Shown here: piece after piece, positions 1 to 7,680 of the stretch
How the letters are laid out: every line of letters begins with the position of its first letter
Position numbering within the stretch: the stretch's first letter is position 1
Assembly (NCBI GenBank): GCA_003567805.1
Contig: PWYP01000112.1
Coordinates: forward strand, 1-17,523
Length of the DNA stretch: 17,523 nucleotides
Reading direction: 5' to 3'
From: PVC group bacterium
Lineage (GTDB): Bacteria > Verrucomicrobiota > Kiritimatiellia > UBA8416
Position numbers and translations under genes: made by a program
The notes under the pieces: model-generated
What the model saw: the letters and a program-made list of their open reading frames with translations, nothing else
Database searches by the model: none
Told to the model about the DNA's origin: nothing

Positions 1-1300
1 AGCACAAAAAACCGTGGCAGAAACCAACGAACATTGGAGAATACTGCCGCGAATACGCATCGACCTAGAGGAACCCTCTGTCACATTTAAAGCAGAAGCC
101 ACAGGTCTCGAACCCAACGAAATCGTAGAGTTTTATCTCATTGGCGAACGCAGTGGCAATGCGTATGAAGCCATTGCGGTCGCCCTTGCCGAGCCAGCCG
201 ATATTGCCCACGCTATCGAACAGATCGGCATTCCCAGAGGATTGCATGCCGATCCGCGCACCTTGCGCTTCTGGCCACAAGGAGAGCGCGTCCACCTCTA
301 TCTCAACGAACATCATGCCGCAAATTTGATGATAGACAAGCGCACGGGTAGCACAGCCAAACGAGAAGGATTTGTTTTTACGGCCTCGCGCTATGTGCAG
401 CGCGATGGTTCCGACAAGCTTGCCGCGCAAGTGGAGCCCCCCTTTTCCATTGCCTCGAATTACAACGAACCTAGCACCATTCTGGATGTACCGTATCATG
501 CCCCGCAATCAGAAGTGTACACCCACCAGGTGCAAAATCCGGAGATTCGTTTTAAACCGGGGAAGCTGCTCACCATACGTATCGTGCCCGAACGAACAGA
601 TGGAACCCTGCGCGTACAGACCATGGAACTCACAATAAGCAACACGCCAGAAACAACCCCCGCACTGCCCATCGCCGATATCCGCTTTACCTTGCAGCAA
701 CAACATGAGGACAAACAAGAAATACATCTCGAAGCAGCACCGCTGCAAGCCTTTGTCAGTTTTATTCGGAACAGGGTCTCGGAAGAGAAAGATCCATTTA
801 TAACGCTACACGTGGACCCTGCTGTGTCCTTACTCCAAGCGCATAACACGGCACGCATCCTGCACACCATGGAAGAACAGGAAGGTCTACGCATCCTGCC
901 GCCACCAGATGATACATTATTCTATCGCGCATTCCTTCCCAACGAAAGCCTGCGTGAACGTGCAGAGCGCATTGCACACCCATGGGAGTTACACCTTGCA
1001 CATGATGCCTCCCCAACGCTCACCTACATCGAAGAAGAATGGGAACAAGGCGAGTTACGTCCAACAATACAAACAAAGGACATCACCATCAACGAACCGG
1101 AAATGCTCTCCGCAAAGATGAGAGAACTTCGGCCGGATATCAATGCCATTTTCATCTATGCCCCACAGGATATGCGCGTGGGAACGATAATGAAAATCGT
1201 CCAGCATTTCCGGACCACACATCCCTTTATCCATATTTTTATGGAGCCATCCCCTCACGACCAAACTTCCGATGCAACTCCCGAAGAGACATCAGAATAA
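1..1300 (+). CDS. YdjY-domain protein with ExbD-like C-terminal modules (5' end missing)
   Basis: The reading frame is open to the left edge. A GTG at 14 could start it, but the real start is probably upstream, because no signal peptide is visible and this family is normally exported. Counted from that GTG, residues about 20-170 resemble the YdjY domain: VEFYLIGERSGNAYEAI followed by a short helix and an IPRG turn. Residues about 235-305 and 355-415 each look like the soluble alpha/beta part of ExbD/TolR proteins, for example VGTIMKIVQHFRTTHPFIHI near the end. The C-terminus is acidic and Thr/Ser/Glu rich. YdjY proteins are common in Planctomycetes and Verrucomicrobia and have no settled function. 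The ExbD resemblance hints at a link with envelope energy-transduction complexes, but that is inference. The last 62 bp overlap the convergent mutL. Family call is moderate; function is unknown. Confidence 0.6.
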   Translation, partial: AQKTVAETNEHWRILPRIRIDLEEPSVTFKAEATGLEPNEIVEFYLIGERSGNAYEAIAVALAEPADIAHAIEQIGIPRGLHADPRTLRFWPQGERVHLYLNEHHAANLMIDKRTGSTAKREGFVFTASRYVQRDGSDKLAAQVEPPFSIASNYNEPSTILDVPYHAPQSEVYTHQVQNPEIRFKPGKLLTIRIVPERTDGTLRVQTMELTISNTPETTPALPIADIRFTLQQQHEDKQEIHLEAAPLQAFVSFIRNRVSEEKDPFITLHVDPAVSLLQAHNTARILHTMEEQEGLRILPPPDDTLFYRAFLPNESLRERAERIAHPWELHLAHDASPTLTYIEEEWEQGELRPTIQTKDITINEPEMLSAKMRELRPDINAIFIYAPQDMRVGTIMKIVQHFRTTHPFIHIFMEPSPHDQTSDATPEETSE

Positions 1301-3125
1301 GCGTTGGTCTGCCACGCGGTGACGTGTACGGCATCTCACACCGTGCCAGTTCCACCACAATATTCTCGATCTCAGACAACGACAATTGCTTACGTAATCC
1401 CACGGCAGCTCGGCAAGCTGCTTCGAGCAAATGCGTTTCCATGGCTGCATGACGCACGCGCCCACCAGTCTCATCCAGATCGGCAAGCATATGCTGCAGC
1501 AAGGCACTGCCGGAAACCCCTTCAAATAAGGCAGGCAAAGCATCTAGCATAAAGCTATTACCATCTAATCCAGATACGCCGAACCCCATACTTTCAAACA
1601 ACGCGGCATGCTTGCGTAGCCTGTCGGCATCACGCGGGGTGAGCTGCAGCGTCTCCGGTAACAACAGCGGTTGCGAGGCGGCCTTTTCCAAGGCCACAGC
1701 AGCACGAAGTCGCTCGAACAACACGCGTTCATGTGCAGCACGGGGATCCATCAGTACAAGCCCTGCCTCTGTCTCCAACGCCACATAAATTCCACCGACC
1801 TGCCCCATTACGCGACACCAGGACCAAGGAGCACGTTCCTCTTCCCGCTCACCAGCAACCGCAACATCAGGCGCGCCGCCCGAATGCTCGTCCCCTTGTA
1901 TCTCGGCCCCTGCATTATCGGTTCGGGACCCGCCAAAAACCTCATCCACCGGTTGACCATCCAGCGGCAAATCCGGCATAACCGTCTTGCGACGAGGATA
2001 CCGAAAGGAGGGTAACGGCGGTAGATCCGAAATGGGCAATACGGACGCACGCGGCGGAACCGCAGGACTCTGTGCCTCCGGGACATCCCCATCACGATTT
2101 GCCGACGATATTGTCGCATCTGTACCCAAGGGACTTTGCTGCAAAGCTTGCTCGATGGCGGCAATCAACTGATCTCGCACCTGCATCGGACGCCGGAATT
2201 TTATTTCTTTCTTGGTCGGATGCACATTTACATCTACTTGGGCAGGATCCAATTCCAAAAACAAAAATACCGAAGGATGTCGCCCCTTGGGCAACGCGTT
2301 CTGATACGCCTCGCGTACAGCATATTGCAAAAGGGATGGCCCTACACAACGACCGTTCACAAAAAAGTATTGTTCATTGCGATCAGCACGGTGCACCACA
2401 GGCGCACTGACATACCCCTTCACCACCACATCAGCATCTTGCGCATCCACCGACAGTAAAGCCGAAACCAGCTCCGGGCCGAATACATCTCGCAAACGAT
2501 CAGAGAGCTTTTCCGCTGCAGCCAATCGGTACAAATCCTTCCCATCGATGCTAAGACGCATGGCTAGCGAGGGTACGGCCAAGGCTTGTGTAAGAAAAAC
2601 ATCGCGAATGTGCGATAATTCGGTCTGTGCACTGCGCAAAAATTTTCGCCGAGCAGGGACATTGTAGAAAAGATCTCGCACCTCGACCCGTGTTCCTACT
2701 GGCACCCCGCAATCCTCGGGTTCCTGCACCTGCCCCCCATGCACCAACAGCTCCGTTCCCACGGCATCGTCATCCCGGCATGTTGTCAGACGAAAGCGAC
2801 TCACACTGCTAATCGCCGCAAGCGCCTCTCCGCGAAACCCAAGCGTACGAATCGCATCAATATCACCAACCGCACGAATTTTGCTCGTGGCATGGCGCGC
2901 TACCGACAGCACAGCATCTGCCCGGCGCATTCCCTTCCCATTGTCCGTAACCGCAATCAACTTCTTCCCCGCTGCCTGTACCGCCACCTCCAGACGGTCG
3001 CCCCCCGCATCAATGGCATTCTCCAACAATTCCTTTACCACGGAGGCCGGGCGCTCCACGACCTCACCAGCAGCAATCTGATTGGCTACCTCTATCGGTA
3101 AAATTTGTATATCTCGATCATCCAT
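1239..3125 (-). CDS. mutL: DNA mismatch repair protein MutL
   Basis: MutL couples mismatch recognition by MutS to strand incision and excision in the cytoplasm. The 628-residue product has the GHKL ATPase signatures at its N-terminus: QIAAGEVVERPASVVKELLE, ENAIDAG, VTDNGKGM, RHATSKI and LGFRGEAL. A variable Pro- and acid-rich linker follows, then a MutL C-terminal dimerisation domain from about residue 440. I chose the ATG at 3125 because MDDRDIQILPIEVANQIAAG aligns with the usual short N-terminus. An upstream in-frame ATG at 3182 would add 19 atypical residues. No convincing Shine-Dalgarno sequence precedes either start. In the endonuclease region, ACR (570-572) and FGR (621-623) are kept, but DQHA reads DPRA (460-463) and CPHGRP reads SPRGRP (602-607). 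The gene is divergent from cobO and overlaps the gene on its 3' side by 62 bp. Identity is certain; nuclease activity is open. Confidence 0.96.
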   Translation of the reverse strand: MDDRDIQILPIEVANQIAAGEVVERPASVVKELLENAIDAGGDRLEVAVQAAGKKLIAVTDNGKGMRRADAVLSVARHATSKIRAVGDIDAIRTLGFRGEALAAISSVSRFRLTTCRDDDAVGTELLVHGGQVQEPEDCGVPVGTRVEVRDLFYNVPARRKFLRSAQTELSHIRDVFLTQALAVPSLAMRLSIDGKDLYRLAAAEKLSDRLRDVFGPELVSALLSVDAQDADVVVKGYVSAPVVHRADRNEQYFFVNGRCVGPSLLQYAVREAYQNALPKGRHPSVFLFLELDPAQVDVNVHPTKKEIKFRRPMQVRDQLIAAIEQALQQSPLGTDATISSANRDGDVPEAQSPAVPPRASVLPISDLPPLPSFRYPRRKTVMPDLPLDGQPVDEVFGGSRTDNAGAEIQGDEHSGGAPDVAVAGEREEERAPWSWCRVMGQVGGIYVALETEAGLVLMDPRAAHERVLFERLRAAVALEKAASQPLLLPETLQLTPRDADRLRKHAALFESMGFGVSGLDGNSFMLDALPALFEGVSGSALLQHMLADLDETGGRVRHAAMETHLLEAACRAAVGLRKQLSLSEIENIVVELARCEMPYTSPRGRPTLILMSLRELHRKFGREGMAP

Positions 3126-3150
3126 GCAAGCAATGTATGCCATCCAACGC

Positions 3151-3162
3151 CGCTTGCAAGCG
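3151..3162. repeat. Perfect 12-bp palindrome in the mutL/cobO divergent region
   Basis: The sequence cgcttgcaagcg equals its own reverse complement. It lies 26 bp upstream of the chosen mutL ATG. The half-site gcaagc occurs again at 3126-3131, directly beside that ATG. This could be an operator, but it may be chance, and no regulator can be named. Confidence 0.3.
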
Positions 3163-3186
3163 ATAAACCCCGAAAAGATCATCCCA

Positions 3187-3216
3187 TTGACATGCCCTAG
3201 AACACCATGGTATGCC
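3187..3216 (+). promoter_or_regulatory. Candidate sigma-70-type promoter for cobO
   Basis: A perfect -35 box TTGACA lies at 3187-3192. It is followed, 18 bp later, by a poor -10 box TATGCC (3 of 6 matches) at 3211-3216. Transcription would begin near 3223 and leave about 43 nt of leader before the ATG at 3266. This also argues against the upstream in-frame ATG at 3212, which would fall inside the -10 box. Confidence 0.35.
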
Positions 3217-3265
3217 TCAATCCGTTTTCCCAGTCCATCACCTGCATTTCTTCACCTGTGCCATT

Positions 3266-3817
3266 ATGAAAGAAAAAGATATCCATACAGTCTCAACGAA
3301 ACCAAGAATTCTTGTTTTTACTGGAGACGGAAAGGGTAAAACCACCGCAGCGATGGGTATGGCCCTACGGGCGACCGGACACGCCATACCGACACGAATC
3401 CTCCAATTTCTGAAATGCGATGACTCCACGGGCGAACTTGCGGCATGCAAAACATTTCCACACATAGAAATACAGCAAGTCGGCAAAGGGTTTGTCCCCA
3501 AACCGAATCATCCAAAATTTGCCTGTCACCGTTCCGCTGCCGAACACGGACTCTTACTCGCAACGGAGGCCATCCAAAGTGCTAAATATGGACTCATCAT
3601 ACTCGATGAAATCTGTACCGCCGTCAGCCTCGGGCTGCTCTCCGAAACTGCCGTTGTCGAACTGGTCAAGCAGGCCCGTAGCAACGTAATCCTTGCCCTG
3701 ACGGGCCGTGGTGCCCCCCCCGCCATTATCGAACGAGCCGACACCGTCACCGAAATGCGTTGTATCAAACACGGCATGTATGCAAGCCACAAAGCCCAAA
3801 AAGGCTGCGAATACTAG
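3266..3817 (+). CDS. cobO: Cob(I)yrinic acid a,c-diamide / cob(I)alamin adenosyltransferase
   Basis: This cytoplasmic enzyme moves the 5'-deoxyadenosyl group of ATP to cob(I)alamin or a corrinoid precursor, giving adenosylcobalamin. The 183-residue product is full length for the CobA/CobO/BtuR family. Seen directly are the P-loop GDGKGKTT at residues 20-27, the Walker B-like LIILDEI, the LTGRGAPPAIIERADTVTEM block and the family's end signature KAQKGCEY. The ATG at 3266 puts the P-loop at its normal distance from the N-terminus; an in-frame ATG at 3212 would add 18 unrelated residues. The Shine-Dalgarno sequence is weak. The gene is divergent from mutL and lies 111 bp upstream of the precorrin-2 dehydrogenase/HemA fusion on the same strand, which fits a tetrapyrrole theme. 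No other cobalamin biosynthesis gene is in the window, so the role may be corrinoid salvage. Confidence 0.93.
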   Translation: MKEKDIHTVSTKPRILVFTGDGKGKTTAAMGMALRATGHAIPTRILQFLKCDDSTGELAACKTFPHIEIQQVGKGFVPKPNHPKFACHRSAAEHGLLLATEAIQSAKYGLIILDEICTAVSLGLLSETAVVELVKQARSNVILALTGRGAPPAIIERADTVTEMRCIKHGMYASHKAQKGCEY

Positions 3818-3857
3818 CGTTCCCGATAGAGCAGGCAACCTTGTGCATGGATCGAAC

Positions 3858-3886
3858 TTGGCCTCAACGCGGGATTACCATACAAT
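3858..3886 (+). promoter_or_regulatory. Candidate promoter for the SirC-HemA fusion gene
   Basis: The -35 box TTGGCC (3858-3863, 4 of 6 matches) and the -10 box TACAAT (3881-3886, 5 of 6) are separated by exactly 17 bp. Transcription would start near 3893, leaving about 36 nt before the GTG at 3929. The gene may therefore have its own promoter as well as read-through from cobO. Confidence 0.45.
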
Positions 3887-3928
3887 ACGCATCCGCCATA
3901 ACCAAAAACACAAGAAAAAGATGATGCT

Positions 3929-5389
3929 GTGAGTACAGGCTTAACGAAAGATATCTTCCCCATTGGCTTATTGCTGGAAAAGCGCCCATGTCTGATTATC
4001 GGAGGCGGAAAAACCGCCTTGCGCAAAGTAGAAGCTCTGCTGGCGGCCAAGGCCGTCATTACGGTGATCTCGCCATCACTGACAGGCGACGTTGAGGCCC
4101 TGAAACACGCAAACAAAATAAAACACATCGCACGAGCCTACAAAACAGGCGACACACAAGGATATCATCTCGTATTTGCCGCAACCGGAAACCGTCAAAT
4201 CAACCATATGATTTTGCAGGAATGCCGCGCCGCCAGCACTCCTTGTTGTTCGGTAGATGGCAATTGGATGCAAGGCGACTTTGTTACCCCTGCAGTCATT
4301 CGAAAAGATCAACTTTCGGTTGCGATTTCCACGGGCGGACAAAGCTGTCGGCGCTCACGCCTGATAAAAGAAAACCTTACCCGACACCTTGACATGGTTG
4401 ATGCACTTGAGCTTATCGTCATCGGGACGAGTCACCAACAAATCGACTTATCGGCACGCGACAAACTCCAGATACAGAATGAGGATCTCTTGCACGTGGG
4501 TGACATGCTCATGCAGGTCTGGGGACTGCACGCTTTCATGCTTCTCGTCACCTGCAATCGGATCGAACTATTGGGTATCATAACACCAAACGCAAAGACA
4601 CTTGCCGTACTGCAGCGAATCCTCACGTTTGACGCTCTATGCGCCCAAAACGTTTACATCAAGAAAGGCCAGGATGCATTTACCCACACGGCCCTGCTCG
4701 CATCTGGACTGCTCTCGCAAATGACCGGCGAAACGCACATCGTAGCGCAAATCAAAGACGCTCTTGCCGTGGCCACAGAAAAAGGGTGGGCAAATGGCAT
4801 GCTCAAAGAATGGATCGATACAGCCTTGCATATTTCGAGAGATATTCGCGCCACCATTTCCTATGACGAATCCCCAAACGAAATTGAGGATGTCGCCATC
4901 GCATACACCGTCAAAGCGCTTGGGATAAGCGAGGCCACAGCAGAGCCAAACATCACGATCGTGGGAGCGGGCACGATCGGCCAAGGTCTAGTCACGCGAC
5001 TCGCCGACCTGAAGATACCCTGCAACTGGGTCTACTACCGGAATGTCCCCGCGCAAGTCCCCTCAGGCGCAACGCTACACCCGTGGAACCAACTGCAGGA
5101 TATAGTATTTCAATCCGATTGTGTCATGACTGCCGTAGCTGCAAAAGAGCCCATCCTCACAGAAACAATGGCCCCGCGGCATGCGATACTGCTGATTGAC
5201 CTTGGCGCACCCCGTAACATTGACCCCGCGCTTGGCACTCCGCCTGTAAAACTCGTGAACATGGACGACTTGCAAGAATGGTACGCGCAAAAATCAAACG
5301 TGTGGGACATGCGCATGAAGCAAGCTGAAAATCTGGTACAAGAACATCAACCGATGTATCAGCAAATTATGCGTAGCTTCCAGAACTAA
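3929..5389 (+). CDS. hemA: Fused precorrin-2 dehydrogenase (SirC/Met8) and glutamyl-tRNA reductase
   Basis: Residues 1-155 form a Met8/CysG-N-like precorrin-2 dehydrogenase: the NAD loop GGGKTALRK at 25-33, Asp110 in the position of the family's proposed catalytic Asp, and the ISTGGQS block at 133-139. This half would oxidise precorrin-2 to sirohydrochlorin. Residues 160-486 form glutamyl-tRNA reductase, which reduces charged glutamyl-tRNA to glutamate-1-semialdehyde, the first tetrapyrrole step. It shows IGTSHQQ, the catalytic Cys209 in TCNRIE, a GETHIVAQIK block, the NADPH loop GAGTIG at 346-351 and LIDLGAPRNIDP. The protein stops about 55 residues after that block, so the usual C-terminal dimerisation domain of about 100 residues is absent. 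The GTG start overlaps a TGA as GTGA and follows an A-rich tract rather than a clear Shine-Dalgarno sequence. One fused gene joins the entry step of tetrapyrrole synthesis to the siroheme/B12 branch point. Confidence 0.92.
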   Translation: MSTGLTKDIFPIGLLLEKRPCLIIGGGKTALRKVEALLAAKAVITVISPSLTGDVEALKHANKIKHIARAYKTGDTQGYHLVFAATGNRQINHMILQECRAASTPCCSVDGNWMQGDFVTPAVIRKDQLSVAISTGGQSCRRSRLIKENLTRHLDMVDALELIVIGTSHQQIDLSARDKLQIQNEDLLHVGDMLMQVWGLHAFMLLVTCNRIELLGIITPNAKTLAVLQRILTFDALCAQNVYIKKGQDAFTHTALLASGLLSQMTGETHIVAQIKDALAVATEKGWANGMLKEWIDTALHISRDIRATISYDESPNEIEDVAIAYTVKALGISEATAEPNITIVGAGTIGQGLVTRLADLKIPCNWVYYRNVPAQVPSGATLHPWNQLQDIVFQSDCVMTAVAAKEPILTETMAPRHAILLIDLGAPRNIDPALGTPPVKLVNMDDLQEWYAQKSNVWDMRMKQAENLVQEHQPMYQQIMRSFQN

Positions 5390-5443
5390 CCAGCCCGCAT
5401 AGCTCACAAACTTCGTAGCGTGAGTCCATACAGCATCTGGTAA
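5390..5443. other. Short convergent spacer with a weak hairpin
   Basis: This 54-bp gap separates the convergent ends of hemA and nadB. A stem of about 6 bp (gctcac pairing with gtgagt, loop of 12 nt) can form near 5401-5424, but it lacks a T-tract on either side. A bidirectional terminator is expected from the layout, but the sequence supports it only weakly. Confidence 0.25.
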
Positions 5444-7057
5444 TCAGATCTTCTCGCCAACGCCGTCGTCAAGAATCGTATCCCGCGCAACAGGCCCCGT
5501 TTCCGGATAGTCCAATGTAAAATGCAGCCCTCGGCTCTCATGGCGCGCCGTAGCTGATCGCACAATGAGCTCAGCGACGGCAGCAATATTCCGAAGTTCT
5601 AAAACATCTCCCGTCACAAGATAATCATGAAAATACTCACGAATTTCCTCTCGTAAATTACGAATCCGACGTGCCGCGCGCTCTAACCGACGATTCGTCC
5701 GCACGATCCCAACATAATCCCACATACACTGGCGAACCTCATTCCAATTATGCTCGACTACAATTTCCTCATCACTGGGAACCGCTCCATGCGACTGCCA
5801 CGACGGCAACGAAATGTGTTTTCCCGTCTGTAGCGACGCACCTCTCTCCGCCACGGTTCTCGCCATCAGCCGTGCACACACGGCGCCTTCCAACAAAGAG
5901 TTACTCGCCAAGCGATTGGCACCATGTAATCCCGTGCAAGCAGCCTCCCCAATCACATAGAACCCGGGAATGACAGTTTGCCCATCTACACCCGCCATCA
6001 CCCCTCCACAAAAATAATGGGCAGCAGGCACCACAGGAATCAAATCATGTGCAATATCGATACCAAATCGCTTGCACGTACGACTGATATTCGGGAAACG
6101 ATCATGCACGAATTTTGCGGGCTTGTGACGAATGTCCAAATATACACAAGCCTGTCCGGTGGACTTCATTTCATTATCAATGGCACGTGCAGTAATATCA
6201 CGCGGGGCAAGCGATCCACGGGAATCATATCGCTGCATAAATGGCTCACCCGCGGCATTCACCAACTGCGCCCCTTCTCCCCGAATCGCCTCACTGATCA
6301 AAAAACTCTTGGCCTTGGGATGAAACAAGCAAGTCGGGTGAAATTGAATAAATTCCATATTCCGAATCGCGCACCCCGCACGCCAAGCCATGGCAACACC
6401 GTCGGCGGTCGCCACATCTGGGTTACTGGTATACAAATATGTTTTGCCGCCACCGCCAGTTGCCAACACGATTACAGGAGCGCGCATCGTGGCAATCTTT
6501 CCCGTTGCACGCATCAAGACATAGGCACCGACACACCGATTCTCATCATCCAAACCCAGCCAACTGGTCGTGATCAAGTCGATCACCATGCAATCTTCAA
6601 TCAACGTAATGTTCGCAGTCGTGGAAATCGCCCGTAACAAGGAAACCTGGATTTCGCGCCCCGTCAGATCCCCGGCATGTAAAACACGCCGCTTTGTGTG
6701 TCCACCTTCGCGCCCAAGATCGTAGCCACCTCCATCGTCTTCTGACCGCTCACTAAAGCGAATCCCAGTCTGGATCAATTCTTCAATCGTGGCAGGACCT
6801 TCAGCCAATATGTCCCGAACCACAGATTCGTCACATAACCCGGCTCCTGCATCCAACGTATCGGCGACATGGCGTTCGATACTATCTTCATCCGTCATCA
6901 CACAGGCTATGCCACCCTGGGCATAATTCGTATTGCTTTCAAAGGCTTCCCGCTTGGTAAGCACAGCAACGCGCCCTAGACGGCTAAGATGCAACGCAGA
7001 CATCAAGCCGGCAATACCGCTCCCGATCACCAAATAATCAAATTCGTAACTATCCAT
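5444..7057 (-). CDS. nadB: L-aspartate oxidase
   Basis: This FAD enzyme oxidises L-aspartate to iminoaspartate, which NadA condenses to quinolinate for NAD synthesis. The 537-codon frame starts with the FAD-binding GSGIAG at residues 12-17. Active-site residues known from E. coli NadB all fall at a constant offset of four: Glu117 in REGGH, His240 in FHPT, Arg286 in APRDI and His347 in AHYFCGG. The flavin-proximal HGANRLASNSLLEG block separates it from succinate dehydrogenase/fumarate reductase flavoproteins. I chose the ATG at 7057 over the TTG at 7066, which overlaps nothing useful and adds three residues. It begins 9 bp after the stop of amrA, so it is very likely translated from the metG-amrA-nadB transcript. 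nadA and nadC are not in the window. Confidence 0.95.
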   Translation of the reverse strand: MDSYEFDYLVIGSGIAGLMSALHLSRLGRVAVLTKREAFESNTNYAQGGIACVMTDEDSIERHVADTLDAGAGLCDESVVRDILAEGPATIEELIQTGIRFSERSEDDGGGYDLGREGGHTKRRVLHAGDLTGREIQVSLLRAISTTANITLIEDCMVIDLITTSWLGLDDENRCVGAYVLMRATGKIATMRAPVIVLATGGGGKTYLYTSNPDVATADGVAMAWRAGCAIRNMEFIQFHPTCLFHPKAKSFLISEAIRGEGAQLVNAAGEPFMQRYDSRGSLAPRDITARAIDNEMKSTGQACVYLDIRHKPAKFVHDRFPNISRTCKRFGIDIAHDLIPVVPAAHYFCGGVMAGVDGQTVIPGFYVIGEAACTGLHGANRLASNSLLEGAVCARLMARTVAERGASLQTGKHISLPSWQSHGAVPSDEEIVVEHNWNEVRQCMWDYVGIVRTNRRLERAARRIRNLREEIREYFHDYLVTGDVLELRNIAAVAELIVRSATARHESRGLHFTLDYPETGPVARDTILDDGVGEKI

Positions 7058-7066
7058 GGAAATCAA

Positions 7067-7669
7067 TCAGTGTCCCTCGCCAGAACCTGACAATATGGCT
7101 GTATGAAAAATGGCAAAAGCCGTATCTATGCGCCAAGCTTGTTCCGGCAAACCCGCCTTTTGACACAATGCCCCAAGTGTTTCTTCACGCGTCCAACCTT
7201 GTTCTGCAGCCACCTCAGGCAAAAACACCGCACGATGCCCGTCTTTCTCTATAATAATGCCATGTCGACCAGGCACAAACGCAGAAACGTCCTGAATCGG
7301 CTGTGCTGGACTCAAGATAGAAATCGTCATGCTGATCTGCGGAATTTCCTCGGCTTGAACCGGCCTAAAGCGCGGATCGTGCAATGCGGCCGATACCGTA
7401 TTGTCGTGTACAGATCGATACAAGGGCGCTACAGGCTCCAAAGTACCAATACACCCTCGCAACATGCCGCCCATCAAATGCAACGTTACAAAACAGGCGC
7501 GTTCCTGTTGCAGCGCCTCCGTCAGCACATAACGATCCCAGCAAAATTCCTGCAACGGGTGCCTCACGCAGGCAGACAAGGTGTCCCGCGCAATCTGAAA
7601 CAGGCAAATACGCTCGGCGGGGACCAATCCGCTCTCCCAGCCACTCTGGCTATTTTCTATCATATCCAT
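7067..7669 (-). CDS. amrA: AMMECR1-family protein (AmmeMemoRadiSam system protein A)
   Basis: The 200-residue product carries the AMMECR1 signature LRGCIGTLEP at residues 70-79. The rest of the fold follows: a DPRFRPV segment, a beta strand ISMTISILSP, a GRHGIIIEKDGHRAVFLPEVA segment and a C-terminal WRIDTAFAIF. Many bacterial genomes encode this family with a Memo-like dioxygenase homologue and a radical SAM protein. Neither partner is in this window. The molecular role is not established; links to nucleic-acid or amino-acid modification have been speculated. The ATG at 7669 lies 11 bp after the metG stop, and its own stop is 9 bp before nadB, so the three genes look like one operon. Family call is firm; function is unknown. 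Confidence 0.88.
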   Translation of the reverse strand: MDMIENSQSGWESGLVPAERICLFQIARDTLSACVRHPLQEFCWDRYVLTEALQQERACFVTLHLMGGMLRGCIGTLEPVAPLYRSVHDNTVSAALHDPRFRPVQAEEIPQISMTISILSPAQPIQDVSAFVPGRHGIIIEKDGHRAVFLPEVAAEQGWTREETLGALCQKAGLPEQAWRIDTAFAIFHTAILSGSGEGH

Positions 7670-7680
7670 GACGCCGTTCT

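Noticed and set aside
3126..3182. A longer MutL start adding 19 residues
   Set aside because: MutL N-termini start a few residues before the conserved ILPxEVANQIAAGEV block. The added residues are atypical.
3126..3265. A possible cobalamin riboswitch ahead of cobO
   Set aside because: The leader is only about 40 nt and the whole gap is 140 bp. I see no B12-box-like core; the known element needs far more sequence.
3708..3932. A 74-codon frame bridging cobO and hemA, ending in a GTGA overlap with hemA
   Set aside because: Its first half is an alternate frame of cobO, and its composition (Pro, Lys and Asn rich) shows no domain. The GTGA overlap is probably chance.
5978..6637. A 219-codon open frame on the plus strand inside nadB
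   Set aside because: It is antisense to a well-conserved L-aspartate oxidase, with active-site residues all in register on the other strand.
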